46,692 bases of DNA from Legionella sp. 515359 (GCA_025941565.1 JAPCYN010000012.1:32924-79615), one strand, 5' to 3'; shown: positions 34,426-44,100, counted from the first letter of the stretch. A program made the numbers and translations. The notes: generated by a model not told the origin, from the sequence alone.

Positions 34426-35028
34426 TTACAGTTTTTCCTGTTGCAGTGACGTCATCACAGCGGGGCGCTCTGCAACAACGTTCATAAATTGTTCCAAATG
34501 TTTATATGCTGAAAGATCCATTTTAAAATAATGCGCCCATCTTAGTATGACAAATAAATAGGCATCCGGTAACGTAAAATCCTTACCCATCAAATAAGGC
34601 CCCTTTGCAAGATGCTCGTTAACATACTTCAATCGGGTATTAATTACAGCCAGGAAAATATTTTTTATTTCCTCATTGAGATTGGGATGAAAAAACATGC
34701 CTACTGTTTTATGCAATTCAGTAACAACATAATTCAGCCATTCCAGAGTATGATATCTTTTTAAATTACCTACTGGAGGCAAAAGTTTTTGGCCTGGAGT
34801 GATATCCGTTAAATATTGCAAAATAACCTGATTTTCAGTGAGCAGATCCCCATCGTCAAGATGAAGTGCGGGTACTGCTCCCTTAGGATTAATCGATAAA
34901 TAATTCTCATCAGAGCGTGTTTTTTTTGCTTTTAAATCGACTTCTTCATCTTGAAAATCAAGACCTAACTCATTAAGAACAATACGGACAGCTAATGAAC
35001 ATGCTGATTTGGTATAATATAGTTTCAT
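34426..35028 (-). CDS. gstA: Glutathione S-transferase, beta class
   Basis: The 200-residue protein matches E. coli GstA. It has the N-terminal thioredoxin fold starting MKLYYTKSACSLA (the catalytic Cys of beta-class enzymes is in ACS), NPKGAVPAL as the cis-Pro loop, LLTENQVILQYL for glutathione binding, and a helical C-terminal domain with LEWLNYVVTELHK, FTLPDAYLFVILRW and AERPAV. It conjugates glutathione to electrophiles in the cytosol. The frame opens at a GTG at 35034, but AAGGAG sits directly against it; ATG at 35028 has proper spacing and is chosen. Confidence 0.93.
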   Translation of the reverse strand: MKLYYTKSACSLAVRIVLNELGLDFQDEEVDLKAKKTRSDENYLSINPKGAVPALHLDDGDLLTENQVILQYLTDITPGQKLLPPVGNLKRYHTLEWLNYVVTELHKTVGMFFHPNLNEEIKNIFLAVINTRLKYVNEHLAKGPYLMGKDFTLPDAYLFVILRWAHYFKMDLSAYKHLEQFMNVVAERPAVMTSLQQEKL

Positions 35029-35127
35029 CTCCACTCCTTTGATTCATAGTCAATTTACCTGGGTCGATTCAGAAGAAGCCCAAGAATGATTTATAATATA
35101 CTTTTTTAGTCTGTCGAACACTGGAAA

Positions 35128-36195
35128 CTAGATATTCTTGCCATGTGTTCGATTCACACATTCCTTCTTAATCTCATCTTCTACTTCAGTAATTAAATTC
35201 ATAGTAGCTGATTGTCTTTTGACAAAAGGAAGCGAATCCCAGAAATATGTTTTCCTTAAAACGTCCAATGTTGCTTTATTAGTCTCTTTCCAAACCTGAA
35301 TTTCTTTTAGTAGTTCATCAAGTGATAATTCGTTCTCAGGTCCTACCATTTTTAAATACAACTCTTTTAATCTCAGAAATTTATTTTGAGTATGCTCCGA
35401 TGCAGGATCAAGAAGTAGCATATTTTCCATTCGTGAATATAACTTTGTAATTACTTTTTCCTTGGCATTATCCAATTCATGATAAGCTGCCGGTGGAGGT
35501 GGAAGCACATAAAACGGGATATCCTTACTGGGACTGCCGTATTCCAATACAGTTTCGTAAGGTAAATCCATAAAGAACATGGAAGAAACCAAAGAAGGAA
35601 CTGGTGCATGCTGAGTTGCTTCAACAAGATCTATTGCCGAATGTCTGCACGTTTTACCCACATTCAGTTCATTAACACTGGTTTTTATTTTATCTACATT
35701 GATTGGAGATAACTTCCTTTCCTGGCTAGGTTTTAATGTAACCTCATCACCTGTTGTGGTATCGGGTTTATAACATTTAAATTTACAGTCATCTGATTGT
35801 AACGATTCTAATATGCTGACAAACTCCAAATATTGCTCGTAGTTAATATCGTAGGCTTGATAGGTAATCGGATGCTTACCTTTTTTTTTCCTCGAGAATC
35901 CTTCATCCGCTAATCCACCCTTATTAGTAAAAAAAAGAGAATTACAAATAAATTGTAATTTTAAGAAATAGTGTGGATCCTTAACCCCAATATCACCAAA
36001 CTTGCCCACGCGACAAAGCAACTGCTGTACTTTGTTCTGGTCATATATTCCAAGCATTATAAAAGAATGTACCCCTTTTTTAGCAATTGAGATAAAAAAA
36101 TGATCCTTTTTTTTATTAATTACCAACGATTCTGGAGGTGAAGTGCTCTTTGTCATAACAGATAATTTTAAATCGAGAAGCGCAAATAATAACAT
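35128..36195 (-). CDS. Unrecognised 355-residue protein with His and Cys motifs
   Basis: I do not recognise a named family. The protein is soluble, with no signal peptide. Residues about 30-60 read KDHFFISIAKKGVHSFIMLG, about 115-135 YEQYLEFVSILE, and about 175-215 hold NVGKTCRHSAIDLVEA and SSMFFMDLPYETVL. A His on a strand before a Cys at a helix start is the order seen in permuted papain-like folds (NlpC/P60-like, PPPDE). A cysteine hydrolase effector is therefore a hypothesis. The C-terminal third is helical and charged. No Shine-Dalgarno is seen at the ATG used; a second Met at residue 14 is possible. Confidence 0.65.
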   Translation of the reverse strand: MLLFALLDLKLSVMTKSTSPPESLVINKKKDHFFISIAKKGVHSFIMLGIYDQNKVQQLLCRVGKFGDIGVKDPHYFLKLQFICNSLFFTNKGGLADEGFSRKKKGKHPITYQAYDINYEQYLEFVSILESLQSDDCKFKCYKPDTTTGDEVTLKPSQERKLSPINVDKIKTSVNELNVGKTCRHSAIDLVEATQHAPVPSLVSSMFFMDLPYETVLEYGSPSKDIPFYVLPPPPAAYHELDNAKEKVITKLYSRMENMLLLDPASEHTQNKFLRLKELYLKMVGPENELSLDELLKEIQVWKETNKATLDVLRKTYFWDSLPFVKRQSATMNLITEVEDEIKKECVNRTHGKNI

Positions 36196-36264
36196 GGAAA
36201 TCGCATTTTAACTACAATCTGTTGTCATTTGATCCACTTGGTGTATTTTGAAAGCCTCGATAGA

Positions 36265-36291
36265 GCCCTTCTTCCGAAATAGAAGAAGGGC
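36265..36291 (-). terminator. Perfect 10-bp hairpin after the serine-hydrolase gene
   Basis: The arms GCCCTTCTTC (36265-36274) and GAAGAAGGGC (36282-36291) flank a 7-nt loop, 12 bp beyond the stop codon of the minus-strand gene at 36303. The sequence after it on that strand is only mildly T-rich. Confidence 0.65.
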
Positions 36292-36302
36292 AAGAACAAC
36301 AG

Positions 36303-37568
36303 TTAAGGCATGCAGTGTAATTCAGGATGATTTTTCAAAATTACTTTATATAAACTTTGGTTTGCTTTCATAATTTCATCACCTAATTGAGAACGGGAAT
36401 TTCCTTCCCCTCCCTTGCCGTTTAAAGCGACCACGGTAGTAACATTATTACAGGGTTGCCAAAAATACATCACGCGAAATCCTAAGGTACTGCCCTTATA
36501 AACCCAAAAACGTTGTTTAAGTTCCTTATCGTAAAGATACCCTACTCCTAATCCAAACCCAAAAGGATCTTCCTCTGTCACAGTAGGAATGGTTTTTCCT
36601 GTTTTCATCGAAACAACTGACTCGAGTTCCGCTAAAATTCGCTCTCTAAAAATGGGCTTAATTAAGGTTCCATGATAAAGCAGTTGTACCCAATGGACTA
36701 CGTCTTCAGTGGTACCAACAATCGCTCCAGCAGCTCCGGCCCAAGATAAATCATTGCTTAAGGTATCAATTAATTTATTCTTTTCTTCATCATAAAAATA
36801 TCCATGAACCCTGCGATTCTCAATCGATTTTCCGAGAGATTGACCATCAGGACCTGCAAGATAAAACATACTGTTTAAATCATTTTGAGGATTGATGATT
36901 CGTAATTTTAATTGATTAGCAAAACTATCATGCGTTACTTTTTCTATAACCAATGCGGCCAGAATGTAATTAGAATTTGAGTATTCAAAAAGATTACCCT
37001 TTTTCTTTTCCAGTGGTTTTTCAGGATGAGCATACTTTAATAGTTCTTCGTCAGTCCAAACAGCATCTAAATGAGCTTCCATTTTGTCAGAAAACTCATC
37101 ATCTTCAGAATAATTCGGGATACCGCTGGTCATGTTCAATAATTGTCTTAAAGTAACCTCTTTCCAATTGGGGTATTGAGGTAACCATTTATCTAAATGA
37201 TCGTCTAGAGACAATTTATCTTCCGTTTGTAACTGCAAGAGAATTAAAGCAGTAAATGATTTGGTAATACTGCCAATATCAAATAAATTATTTGGCGCAA
37301 TGGGTTCGGATAGAGGAGGATATCCCATGGTACCATGCACAACAGTTGTCGTTTCTTTTTTGTAATTTGTTTGATTTTGAGGAATCAGGACTGACGCCGC
37401 AATCGCAGTAAATTTTTCCTTTTTACTGTATTTCTGGTAATAATCATCAATCTCTTGTTGCAATTGATTCGTGAGATTAGAAGAAGCATTCTCCGAACTC
37501 GCATAAAGAATTGGTGAAGCCAAAAACGCGATTAAAGCGACCCCAAAAAACTGTGATTTTAATTTCAT
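36303..37568 (-). CDS. Exported serine hydrolase of the beta-lactamase / DD-peptidase fold
   Basis: The 421-residue protein has a signal peptide (cut near ILYA at 23) and PF00144-type motifs: SITK (Ser100, Lys103), YSN (196-198) in FEYSNSNY, and a C-terminal KGSTLGF standing for the KTG box. The set matches class C beta-lactamase-related enzymes and D-alanyl-D-alanine carboxypeptidases or esterases. Substrate cannot be told; true AmpC activity is not implied. It sits in the periplasm. It follows gltX in the same direction 113 bp away and is closed by a hairpin. No ampR-like regulator is present. Confidence 0.85.
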   Translation of the reverse strand: MKLKSQFFGVALIAFLASPILYASSENASSNLTNQLQQEIDDYYQKYSKKEKFTAIAASVLIPQNQTNYKKETTTVVHGTMGYPPLSEPIAPNNLFDIGSITKSFTALILLQLQTEDKLSLDDHLDKWLPQYPNWKEVTLRQLLNMTSGIPNYSEDDEFSDKMEAHLDAVWTDEELLKYAHPEKPLEKKKGNLFEYSNSNYILAALVIEKVTHDSFANQLKLRIINPQNDLNSMFYLAGPDGQSLGKSIENRRVHGYFYDEEKNKLIDTLSNDLSWAGAAGAIVGTTEDVVHWVQLLYHGTLIKPIFRERILAELESVVSMKTGKTIPTVTEEDPFGFGLGVGYLYDKELKQRFWVYKGSTLGFRVMYFWQPCNNVTTVVALNGKGGEGNSRSQLGDEIMKANQSLYKVILKNHPELHCMP

Positions 37569-37681
37569 AAGATACCATCCTTTGTTTCATAAAAATTTTT
37601 TCCATATCAATGAGCACATGATACTTCAAAAAATTACAGCAGGTTGACCATTTGACATCAACCTGCAGTCCATGGGTATTA

Positions 37682-39097
37682 TCAATTACTTGCTTGAGCC
37701 CTGATTTTTAACTGTTCCAAAGCATTTTCAAGGCGAGTTAATACCCTTTCTCTACCCAATAAAGTCAATGTCATATCAATAGATGGTGACATACCCGAAC
37801 CGGTTACCGCGACTCGCAAAGGTTGTGCTATTTTTCCCATATTGATATCAAATTGCGCGCTGACATCATTAATGCATTCTTGCAAATGATCTTTTTCCCA
37901 GGATTTTACTGTTTTTAAACGTTCATAGAGCGCAGTCAATGGGTCTAAAATAACGGGGCGCAAATGCTTTTTTACTGCAGCTTCATCGTATTCAATCGAA
38001 TCAGTAAAAAAGTATAAGCTCATGTCACACATTTCAGCCAAAGTTTTACACCGCTCCGCTTGAATGGCAACTAAATCAGTTAACTTGGGACCCTTGGCAA
38101 GATCAATACCTGCCTGCTCAAAATGCCAACGTAATGATTCAGCAACAGACTCAACAGGATCATTTTTTTGGTAATGTTGATTTAACCAATACAATTTCTC
38201 ATAGTTAAAACTTGAAACACCTCGACTCACATTGTTCAAATCAAAACGTTCAATCATCTCATTAATACTAAAAATCTCCTGATCGCCATGAGACCAGCCT
38301 AAACGTACCAAATAATTTAACAAAGCATGGGGTAAAACACCTAACTCTTTAAATTGCAATACACTCACCGCACCATGTCTTTTGGACAAACGCTTGCCAT
38401 CTTCCCCTAATATCATGGGTAAATGAGCAAATACTGGAATTGGAGCATTCAGCGCCTGAAACAAATTAATTTGTCTTGGGGTATTATTAATGTGATCATC
38501 ACCACGAATTACATGGGTAATTTTCATATCCAGGTCATCGATAACTACAGCAAAATTATAGGTTGGATGACCGTCAGAACGTACCAAAATCAAATCATCC
38601 AGTTCGCTATTTGCCACATGGATTTCCCCATATACCTGATCATGAAACGATACAGTTCCTTGTTCGGGATTTTTAAAACGGATGACAAAAGGCTTATCGG
38701 ATAAAGGTAAGTTTTTATCACGGCAGTGGCCATCGTAACGAGGTTTTTCCTTAGCGGCTAATTGTTCCGCTCGTAAAGCTTCCAGACGCTCTTTACTGCA
38801 TTCACAGCGGTAAGCCTTCCCCTCATCCAAAAATTGCTGCGCGACTTGATTGTATCGCTCGTAACGTTCTGTTTGATAAAAAGGACCTTCGTGATAATCC
38901 ATACCTAACCAAGCCATGCCCTCAAGAATAGCGTGTACCGATTCCTGGGTAGAACGTTCCTGATCCGTGTCCTCTATGCGCAAAATAAATTCACCATGAT
39001 GCCGTTTTGCATAAAGCCATGAAAATAAAGCAGTTCTCACGCCACCTACGTGTAAAAGTCCAGTTGGGCTTGGTGCAAATCGGGTTCTAACTGTCAT
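37682..39097 (-). CDS. gltX: Glutamyl-tRNA synthetase
   Basis: The 471-residue class I synthetase charges tRNA-Glu. The HIGH motif appears as PSPTGLLHVGG near the start, and the KMSKS motif as KRLSKRHGA near residue 240. Conserved RIEDTD, LPMILGEDG and the C-terminal anticodon-binding region are present, and the length is normal. A cluster of cysteines and His (CECS and YDGHCR, about 100-130) marks the zinc-binding insertion. The frame stays open to a GTG at 39109, but ATG 39097 has GGAA 8 bp upstream and matches the usual start MTVRTRFAPSPTG. It diverges from letS. Confidence 0.97.
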   Translation of the reverse strand: MTVRTRFAPSPTGLLHVGGVRTALFSWLYAKRHHGEFILRIEDTDQERSTQESVHAILEGMAWLGMDYHEGPFYQTERYERYNQVAQQFLDEGKAYRCECSKERLEALRAEQLAAKEKPRYDGHCRDKNLPLSDKPFVIRFKNPEQGTVSFHDQVYGEIHVANSELDDLILVRSDGHPTYNFAVVIDDLDMKITHVIRGDDHINNTPRQINLFQALNAPIPVFAHLPMILGEDGKRLSKRHGAVSVLQFKELGVLPHALLNYLVRLGWSHGDQEIFSINEMIERFDLNNVSRGVSSFNYEKLYWLNQHYQKNDPVESVAESLRWHFEQAGIDLAKGPKLTDLVAIQAERCKTLAEMCDMSLYFFTDSIEYDEAAVKKHLRPVILDPLTALYERLKTVKSWEKDHLQECINDVSAQFDINMGKIAQPLRVAVTGSGMSPSIDMTLTLLGRERVLTRLENALEQLKIRAQASN

Positions 39098-39151
39098 AAT
39101 CTGTTCCACATTGTAAGGAATAAAATAATCGGGCTATAATAACTGACTTTA

Positions 39152-39178
39152 CAGCCTGGGTGAAGCAAGTTACCTGAG
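39152..39178. repeat. Degenerate CCTGGGT-family element
   Basis: GCCTGGGTGAAGCAAGTTACCTG carries the left arm and GAAGC loop of the palindrome family, but its right arm is eroded. It lies in the 165-bp divergent gap between gltX and letS, an unusual place because other copies lie at gene ends. Confidence 0.35.
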
Positions 39179-39262
39179 AATATTGTACAAATTATTCCAG
39201 CTTACGCGGTGTTCCATGCAGGCTAAAATCAAAGTATTATCCGAACTATTTGGTGAGTTATC

Positions 39263-41995
39263 TTGAAAAGCATTGGTATTAAGTATCAACTAAGAATTAC
39301 CACCCTGATTCCAGCCTTTCTAGTCGCCCTGCTTCTCGCTATTTTTTATAATGGACTATTTGGTAATGACTTAAAACAGCATATGTCTCGTCTGGGTGAA
39401 GCTTATATCCGTCAATTACTTCCGGCAGCTCAATATGCGATGCTCCGTGGTGATGATCGTACTTTGCAAGGTTTAATCAATGCGTCCACAATTAACCCCG
39501 AAGTAATCGCTCTCGCCTTTTACAGCAGTGACGGACAATTACTTGCCTATCGTGGAGGGAAACACTCTCTGAATAAACCATTTAATCCACCTAAATTTAC
39601 AGGGGATTATATTGAAAGTAAGCAAATTAATCCTTTTACGATTAATTTCATCGCACCCGTTACGATTCCTAAATTCAATCTTTATTCCAACTCTGCTTTC
39701 AAGAACCTCCTAAGCCCAATGGCCACCCGAGCAGATGATATTTTAGGCTGGTTATCCATTGATATTGATACACGCTCAATGATAATAAAACGCTATCAAA
39801 TGCTTATTGTAACGATCTTTATTACTCTTTTTGGTTTGCTCATGGGATTAACCATCCACTATTTTCTCTCCAAGCGGATTTATTTACCTATTTCCCGTTT
39901 ACGTCGGAGTATGAAGCAAATTTTGCGAAATGAATTCGAAACAGAAATTAAAACAACCAGTCCTGGTGAACTCGGCCTTATTGAGCAAGGCTGTTCCCAT
40001 TTGCAAAAAAAATACCTCGAAACCATCCGTGATTTGAATCAACATATTGAAGTAGCTACTGAAGACTTACAGCAAAGCCTTGAGCTGCTCGAAGAAAAAA
40101 ATATCGAACTCTCGCTTGAGAAGAAAAAAATAGAGGAAAAAAGCCGGCAAAAATCAGAGTTTATTGCCAACATGAGTCATGAAATCCGTACCCCGATGAA
40201 TGGAGTTATTGGCTTTACTAATGTTTTATTGGAAAGCAAACTGGATCCATTACAATTGGATTATGTAAAAACCATTAAAGCCTCGGCGCAAGATCTATTA
40301 GGAATTATTAACGACATTCTTGATTTTTCCAAAATCGATGCAGGAAAACTGCACCTGGATTGCATCCCTTTGAATATCCGTCATTGTATTGATGAAGTCC
40401 TTACACTTGCAGCACCCAATGCCCATAAAAAGGGAATTGATTTAATCCCCATAACCGATATCAATGTACCCAAAATTGTTTTGGGTGACCCCTTCAGAAT
40501 AAAACAATTTATCACGAACCTGGTCACTAACGCCGTTAAATTTACCGACCATGGTTACGTGTTAGTACGCACTAAAGTAGAACAGGAAACAGATAAAGAT
40601 TACACTTTATGCATCACCATTACCGATACCGGTCTGGGTATTTCTCCTGAGGATCAAAGTAAATTATTTACCGCGTTTAACCAGGCGGATACAAGCATTA
40701 CGCGTCGCTATGGCGGTTCTGGCCTTGGTTTAGTCATTTGTAAAAAACTTTGTGAAGAAATGCACGGTCGTATTAGCTTTACCAGCGAACTCAATAAAGG
40801 CTCCAGCTTCACGGCGCATGTCAAAGTTGAAAAACTGGCTGCTTATGAAATAGAAAAAAATCAAATACACCCCTTCGCTCATTTTAAAGTGCTGTGTTTT
40901 GACGATAATTCACTGCACTTGGAAGCACTGTGTAATGGCTTAGGTTATTGGGGAATAGAATTCGTGCCCGTAAATTCATTAAACCACCTTGCTAATGCTC
41001 TGGAAAACAACAAAGATTGTAAAATTGCTTTTCTCAACATCAATAAAGGCTATGAACAACAAATTAGCAAACTTATCTCCGAACATAGTTATTTCCCTTA
41101 TGTATTGATTTCTAAATGGCTCATTAATGATTACACCGCTCTTGGAGCGCAAGGCTTTTTATATAAGCCAATCAGTATCCAAAAGCTTCAAGACGTTATT
41201 GAATCGCTTACCAGCCAAGACAATGTTGAGAAAGCAGTCAATCATGAATTGGATGGTCTAAGGGAGCAATTGCGTTTTATGCACCCTGATTTACTTATTG
41301 CTGAAGACAATCCAGTGAACAAAATGCTTCTGGACTCTTTATTAAGCACTCATGCAAACATGGTCTCAGTTGATGATGGCGAGATGGCTGTATCCGCTTG
41401 CCATAACAAAAAGTACGACCTGATTTTACTCGACTTACAGATGCCTAAAATAAATGGATTAGAAGCCGCTCGGCTCATTCGTCAAAAATCACAACTTAAC
41501 CGCCATACGCCCATCGTTTTAATTAGTGCGAACGGTAGTGATGTGAATAGTATTGATCTGAAAAAATCTGGCGTAGACTTTTGCCTGCAAAAACCCATAG
41601 ATGAAAAACAATTACTCACCCAAATCCTTCGGATTGTAGATAAAGCAAAACATGCTGCCATTGATTGGCAATTATGTGTACAAAAAGTGTCAGGAAATCA
41701 AGCGCTTGCAGAAGAATTTCTTGCGCGATTTGTCGAAGAATTACATAAAAATCGTGAGGAATTCATCCAGTTAATGCATGATAAAAATATTAAAAAATTA
41801 GGCGAAGCAGCACATAAGCTTCATGGGGCATGTTGTTTTTCCGGCGTACCCACCTTACAGAAAAAAGTAGTTCATGTGGAAAAACTGGCTGCACATACTG
41901 CTTCAATCGACGAATTAGCCACTCCTTTTGCAGAATTAATTCAAAGTATTGATGCAGTAATTAATGAGTATGAAAATCAAAAAATAAGAATTTAA
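39263..41995 (+). CDS. letS: LetS/BarA-type tripartite hybrid histidine kinase
   Basis: The 910-residue inner-membrane sensor has two membrane helices (about 12-30 and 178-200) bounding a periplasmic region of about 145 residues, then HAMP, HisKA with His306 in MSHEIRTPMNG, and HATPase (LVTNAVKFT, DTGLGI, GGSGLGL). A degenerate receiver (about 540-650, with Asn in FLNINKG instead of Asp) is followed by a true receiver with Asp724 in LLDLQMPKING and an Hpt domain with His851. This is the BarA plan. In L. pneumophila LetS phosphorylates LetA, which switches on RsmY/RsmZ and the transmissive phase. No letA is present here. The start is TTG with GGTGAG 5 bp upstream. Confidence 0.92.
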   Translation: MKSIGIKYQLRITTLIPAFLVALLLAIFYNGLFGNDLKQHMSRLGEAYIRQLLPAAQYAMLRGDDRTLQGLINASTINPEVIALAFYSSDGQLLAYRGGKHSLNKPFNPPKFTGDYIESKQINPFTINFIAPVTIPKFNLYSNSAFKNLLSPMATRADDILGWLSIDIDTRSMIIKRYQMLIVTIFITLFGLLMGLTIHYFLSKRIYLPISRLRRSMKQILRNEFETEIKTTSPGELGLIEQGCSHLQKKYLETIRDLNQHIEVATEDLQQSLELLEEKNIELSLEKKKIEEKSRQKSEFIANMSHEIRTPMNGVIGFTNVLLESKLDPLQLDYVKTIKASAQDLLGIINDILDFSKIDAGKLHLDCIPLNIRHCIDEVLTLAAPNAHKKGIDLIPITDINVPKIVLGDPFRIKQFITNLVTNAVKFTDHGYVLVRTKVEQETDKDYTLCITITDTGLGISPEDQSKLFTAFNQADTSITRRYGGSGLGLVICKKLCEEMHGRISFTSELNKGSSFTAHVKVEKLAAYEIEKNQIHPFAHFKVLCFDDNSLHLEALCNGLGYWGIEFVPVNSLNHLANALENNKDCKIAFLNINKGYEQQISKLISEHSYFPYVLISKWLINDYTALGAQGFLYKPISIQKLQDVIESLTSQDNVEKAVNHELDGLREQLRFMHPDLLIAEDNPVNKMLLDSLLSTHANMVSVDDGEMAVSACHNKKYDLILLDLQMPKINGLEAARLIRQKSQLNRHTPIVLISANGSDVNSIDLKKSGVDFCLQKPIDEKQLLTQILRIVDKAKHAAIDWQLCVQKVSGNQALAEEFLARFVEELHKNREEFIQLMHDKNIKKLGEAAHKLHGACCFSGVPTLQKKVVHVEKLAAHTASIDELATPFAELIQSIDAVINEYENQKIRI

Positions 41996-42073
41996 GTAAC
42001 TTCCAATCCCCATTCTTGCAACTCCCTCAGGAGCATAATAGAGATGGGTAGAGACCTTTAACCCGGAGAAAGA

Positions 42074-43312
42074 ATGACTATAAAAAATGCAATATATGCT
42101 CAATCAGGTGGTGTAACCGCTGTAATTAATGCCTCAGCTTGTGCTGTGATTCAAACTGCCAAGTTATATCCGCAACATATTGGCAAAGTATACGCAGCCA
42201 AAAATGGAATTATTGGCGCCTTAAATGAAGAGCTTATTGACACCTCACTTGAAAGTGATGCAGATATTGCCAAATTATTACAAACTCCTTCTGGAGCATT
42301 TGGTTCATGTCGCTACAAACTAAACAATAATGATGAGGAATATCAACGTCTGATCGAAGTTTTTAAGGCACATGATATAGGTTATTTTTTCTACAATGGT
42401 GGTGGTGATTCACAAGATACGGCACATAAAGTATCGCAATTAGGTACTAAAATGGGTTACCCAATTACCTGTATCGGAATACCCAAAACTGTAGATAATG
42501 ATCTACCCTTTACGGATGCCTGTCCAGGATTCGGCTCGGTAGCTAAATATGTAGCTGTTTCCACCAAAGAGGCCGGTTTTGACGTTGCGTCTATGGCGGC
42601 ATCATCGACAAAAGTCTTTATTCTTGAAGTAATGGGCCGTCATGCGGGATGGATTGCAGCAGCAAGTGGTTTGGCCAGTCAACAACCTGATGAGCCACCC
42701 CACATTATTTTATTACCCGAAGTTCCTTTTCAACAAGCAAAATTCCTGAATAAAGTTGATGAGAGTGTTAAAAACTATGGTTATTGCGTTGTTGTCGTTT
42801 CAGAGGGAATTCGTAACACAGAAGGTAAGTTCTTGAGTGATGCAGGAATTCGTGATGCATTTGGTCATGCCCAATTAGGTGGTGTTGCGCCGGTCATTGC
42901 TCAGCTCATCAAAACCGAACTGAACTATAAATACCACTGGGCGGTCGCAGATTATTTACAACGCGCCGCACGCCATATCGCTGCAAAAGTGGATCTGGAT
43001 CAAGCTTATGCTCTTGGCAAAGCGGCCGTGGAATATGCCATAAAAGGTCATAATGCCATCATGCCAATCATCATTCGCGAGCAAGATGAGCCCTATCAAT
43101 GGTCTATTGGCCATGTTCCATTAGCCGATGTGGCAAATCAGGAAAAAGCCATGCCTGCAGAATACATCGCAGCGGATGGAATGGGCATTACCGATGCATG
43201 CAGGAGGTATTTGTCACCCCTGATTCAAGGCGAAGCCTACCCAGATTACATTAATGGATTACCTGATTATGTTCGTTTAAAGAATCAATTAGTCCCTAAA
43301 GTACTTAAATAA
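42074..43312 (+). CDS. pfp: Pyrophosphate-dependent 6-phosphofructokinase
   Basis: The 412-residue enzyme has the PPi-PFK signatures GGGDS (109-113), GIPKTVDND (135-143, with the Lys of the PPi-dependent type) and MGRHAGWIAA. It interconverts fructose 6-phosphate and fructose 1,6-bisphosphate using pyrophosphate, so it can run in glycolysis or gluconeogenesis in the cytosol. GGAG about 6 bp upstream supports the ATG. It lies 78 bp after letS, so it may have its own promoter. A hairpin follows the stop codon. Confidence 0.93.
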   Translation: MTIKNAIYAQSGGVTAVINASACAVIQTAKLYPQHIGKVYAAKNGIIGALNEELIDTSLESDADIAKLLQTPSGAFGSCRYKLNNNDEEYQRLIEVFKAHDIGYFFYNGGGDSQDTAHKVSQLGTKMGYPITCIGIPKTVDNDLPFTDACPGFGSVAKYVAVSTKEAGFDVASMAASSTKVFILEVMGRHAGWIAAASGLASQQPDEPPHIILLPEVPFQQAKFLNKVDESVKNYGYCVVVVSEGIRNTEGKFLSDAGIRDAFGHAQLGGVAPVIAQLIKTELNYKYHWAVADYLQRAARHIAAKVDLDQAYALGKAAVEYAIKGHNAIMPIIIREQDEPYQWSIGHVPLADVANQEKAMPAEYIAADGMGITDACRRYLSPLIQGEAYPDYINGLPDYVRLKNQLVPKVLK

Positions 43313-43326
43313 CATTAACCTTTAGA

Positions 43327-43355
43327 TTGTGGCCTGGATGAAACCCAGGCTACAA
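43327..43355 (+). terminator. CCTGGGT-type hairpin after pfp
   Basis: An 11-bp stem with one G-T pair (43327-43337 with 43345-43355) closes a 7-nt loop, 14 bp beyond the pfp stop. GCCTGG and CCAGGC are the inner arms. It belongs to the palindrome family and probably ends pfp transcription. Confidence 0.65.
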
Positions 43356-43551
43356 TTCCAACATTGATTAAGACAGATTCGATTGAAAAAGCTGCCTGAT
43401 TGAATATCAGATTTGTCTCTTTATAAATGAAGCAACCCATCACTACATCTGCTACAATACTATTAGGAAAAGAAGTAAAGAGGACTTCCTTTTCTAGCCA
43501 TGGCAGGTTGTATCGTTGTTTTGGCCTAATTTGTTGTAACTTATTGATAAA

Positions 43552-43567
43552 TGGCATTTTATTTGCA
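43552..43567 (+). promoter_or_regulatory. Sigma-54 promoter of the pilin gene
   Basis: TGGCA and TTGCA are spaced so that the GG of the -24 element (43553-43554) and the GC of the -12 element (43565-43566) are in the standard positions. The expected start of transcription is about 43578, 24 bp before the ATG at 43602. Sigma-54 control of type IV pilin genes through PilS/PilR is well known in other bacteria. The rest of the 289-bp gap is unremarkable apart from the hairpin. Confidence 0.75.
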
Positions 43568-43601
43568 TGTTTATCGTTGTACCAATCATTAGGAGCAGAT
43601 A

Positions 43602-44033
43602 ATGAAAGAAAAAGGCTTTACTTTAATTGAATTAATGATCGTGGTGGCAATAGTGGGTATTCTTGCAGCGATTGCTATCCCGGCATATCAGGATTACGTC
43701 GTTAGAGCGCGGGTAACTGAAGGGTTAAGTATTGCTTCTTCAGCAAAAACTACTGTTTCTGAAAATGCAACAACGGGTTCCGCTGATTTAAGCCGGGGTT
43801 GGGCTTTTGCAAATCCAACTGCTAATGTGCAAAGTGTTGTTGTTACTGCCGCTACAGGCATAATCACAATTACCTATACAGCGCTTGCACAAAACGTGGT
43901 TCTTACTTTAACTCCGCAAGTGAATGGTGCAGCTCTTGTTGCAGGAACACCGCCAACCGATCCAATTACCTGGATTTGTGCCGTAAATGCTGCTGCGAAT
44001 AACCGATATGTTCCCGCAAACTGCAGAATTTAA
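43602..44033 (+). CDS. pilE: Type IV pilin
   Basis: The 143-residue type IVa pilin has prepilin peptidase site [14 protein letters not shown] with Glu at position 5 of the mature protein and the hydrophobic helix to [14 protein letters not shown]. The C-terminal disulfide loop runs between CAV and the final CRI. Mature length is about 138 residues. It is exported and cleaved by a PilD-type enzyme and assembled into pili for twitching, DNA uptake or adhesion. AGGAG 6 bp upstream supports the start. A sigma-54 promoter and a strong terminator flank it, so it is transcribed alone. Confidence 0.93.
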   Translation: MKEKGFTLIELMIVVAIVGILAAIAIPAYQDYVVRARVTEGLSIASSAKTTVSENATTGSADLSRGWAFANPTANVQSVVVTAATGIITITYTALAQNVVLTLTPQVNGAALVAGTPPTDPITWICAVNAAANNRYVPANCRI

Positions 44034-44046
44034 GCGTATCTTTTCA

Positions 44047-44074
44047 AAAAGCCGCTTGTAGGCGGCTTTTTTTT
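44047..44074 (+). terminator. Rho-independent terminator of the pilin gene
   Basis: A 9-bp stem AAAAGCCGC/GCGGCTTTT with a 6-nt loop is followed by a run of eight T residues from 44067 to 44074. It is the clearest intrinsic terminator in the window. Confidence 0.92.
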
Positions 44075-44100
44075 GTAAATTAAATTAATAAGAGTTAAAT

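Noticed and set aside
43427-43630. Plus-strand frame of 67 codons before the pilin
   Set aside because: It spans the sigma-54 promoter and overlaps the pilin start in another frame.
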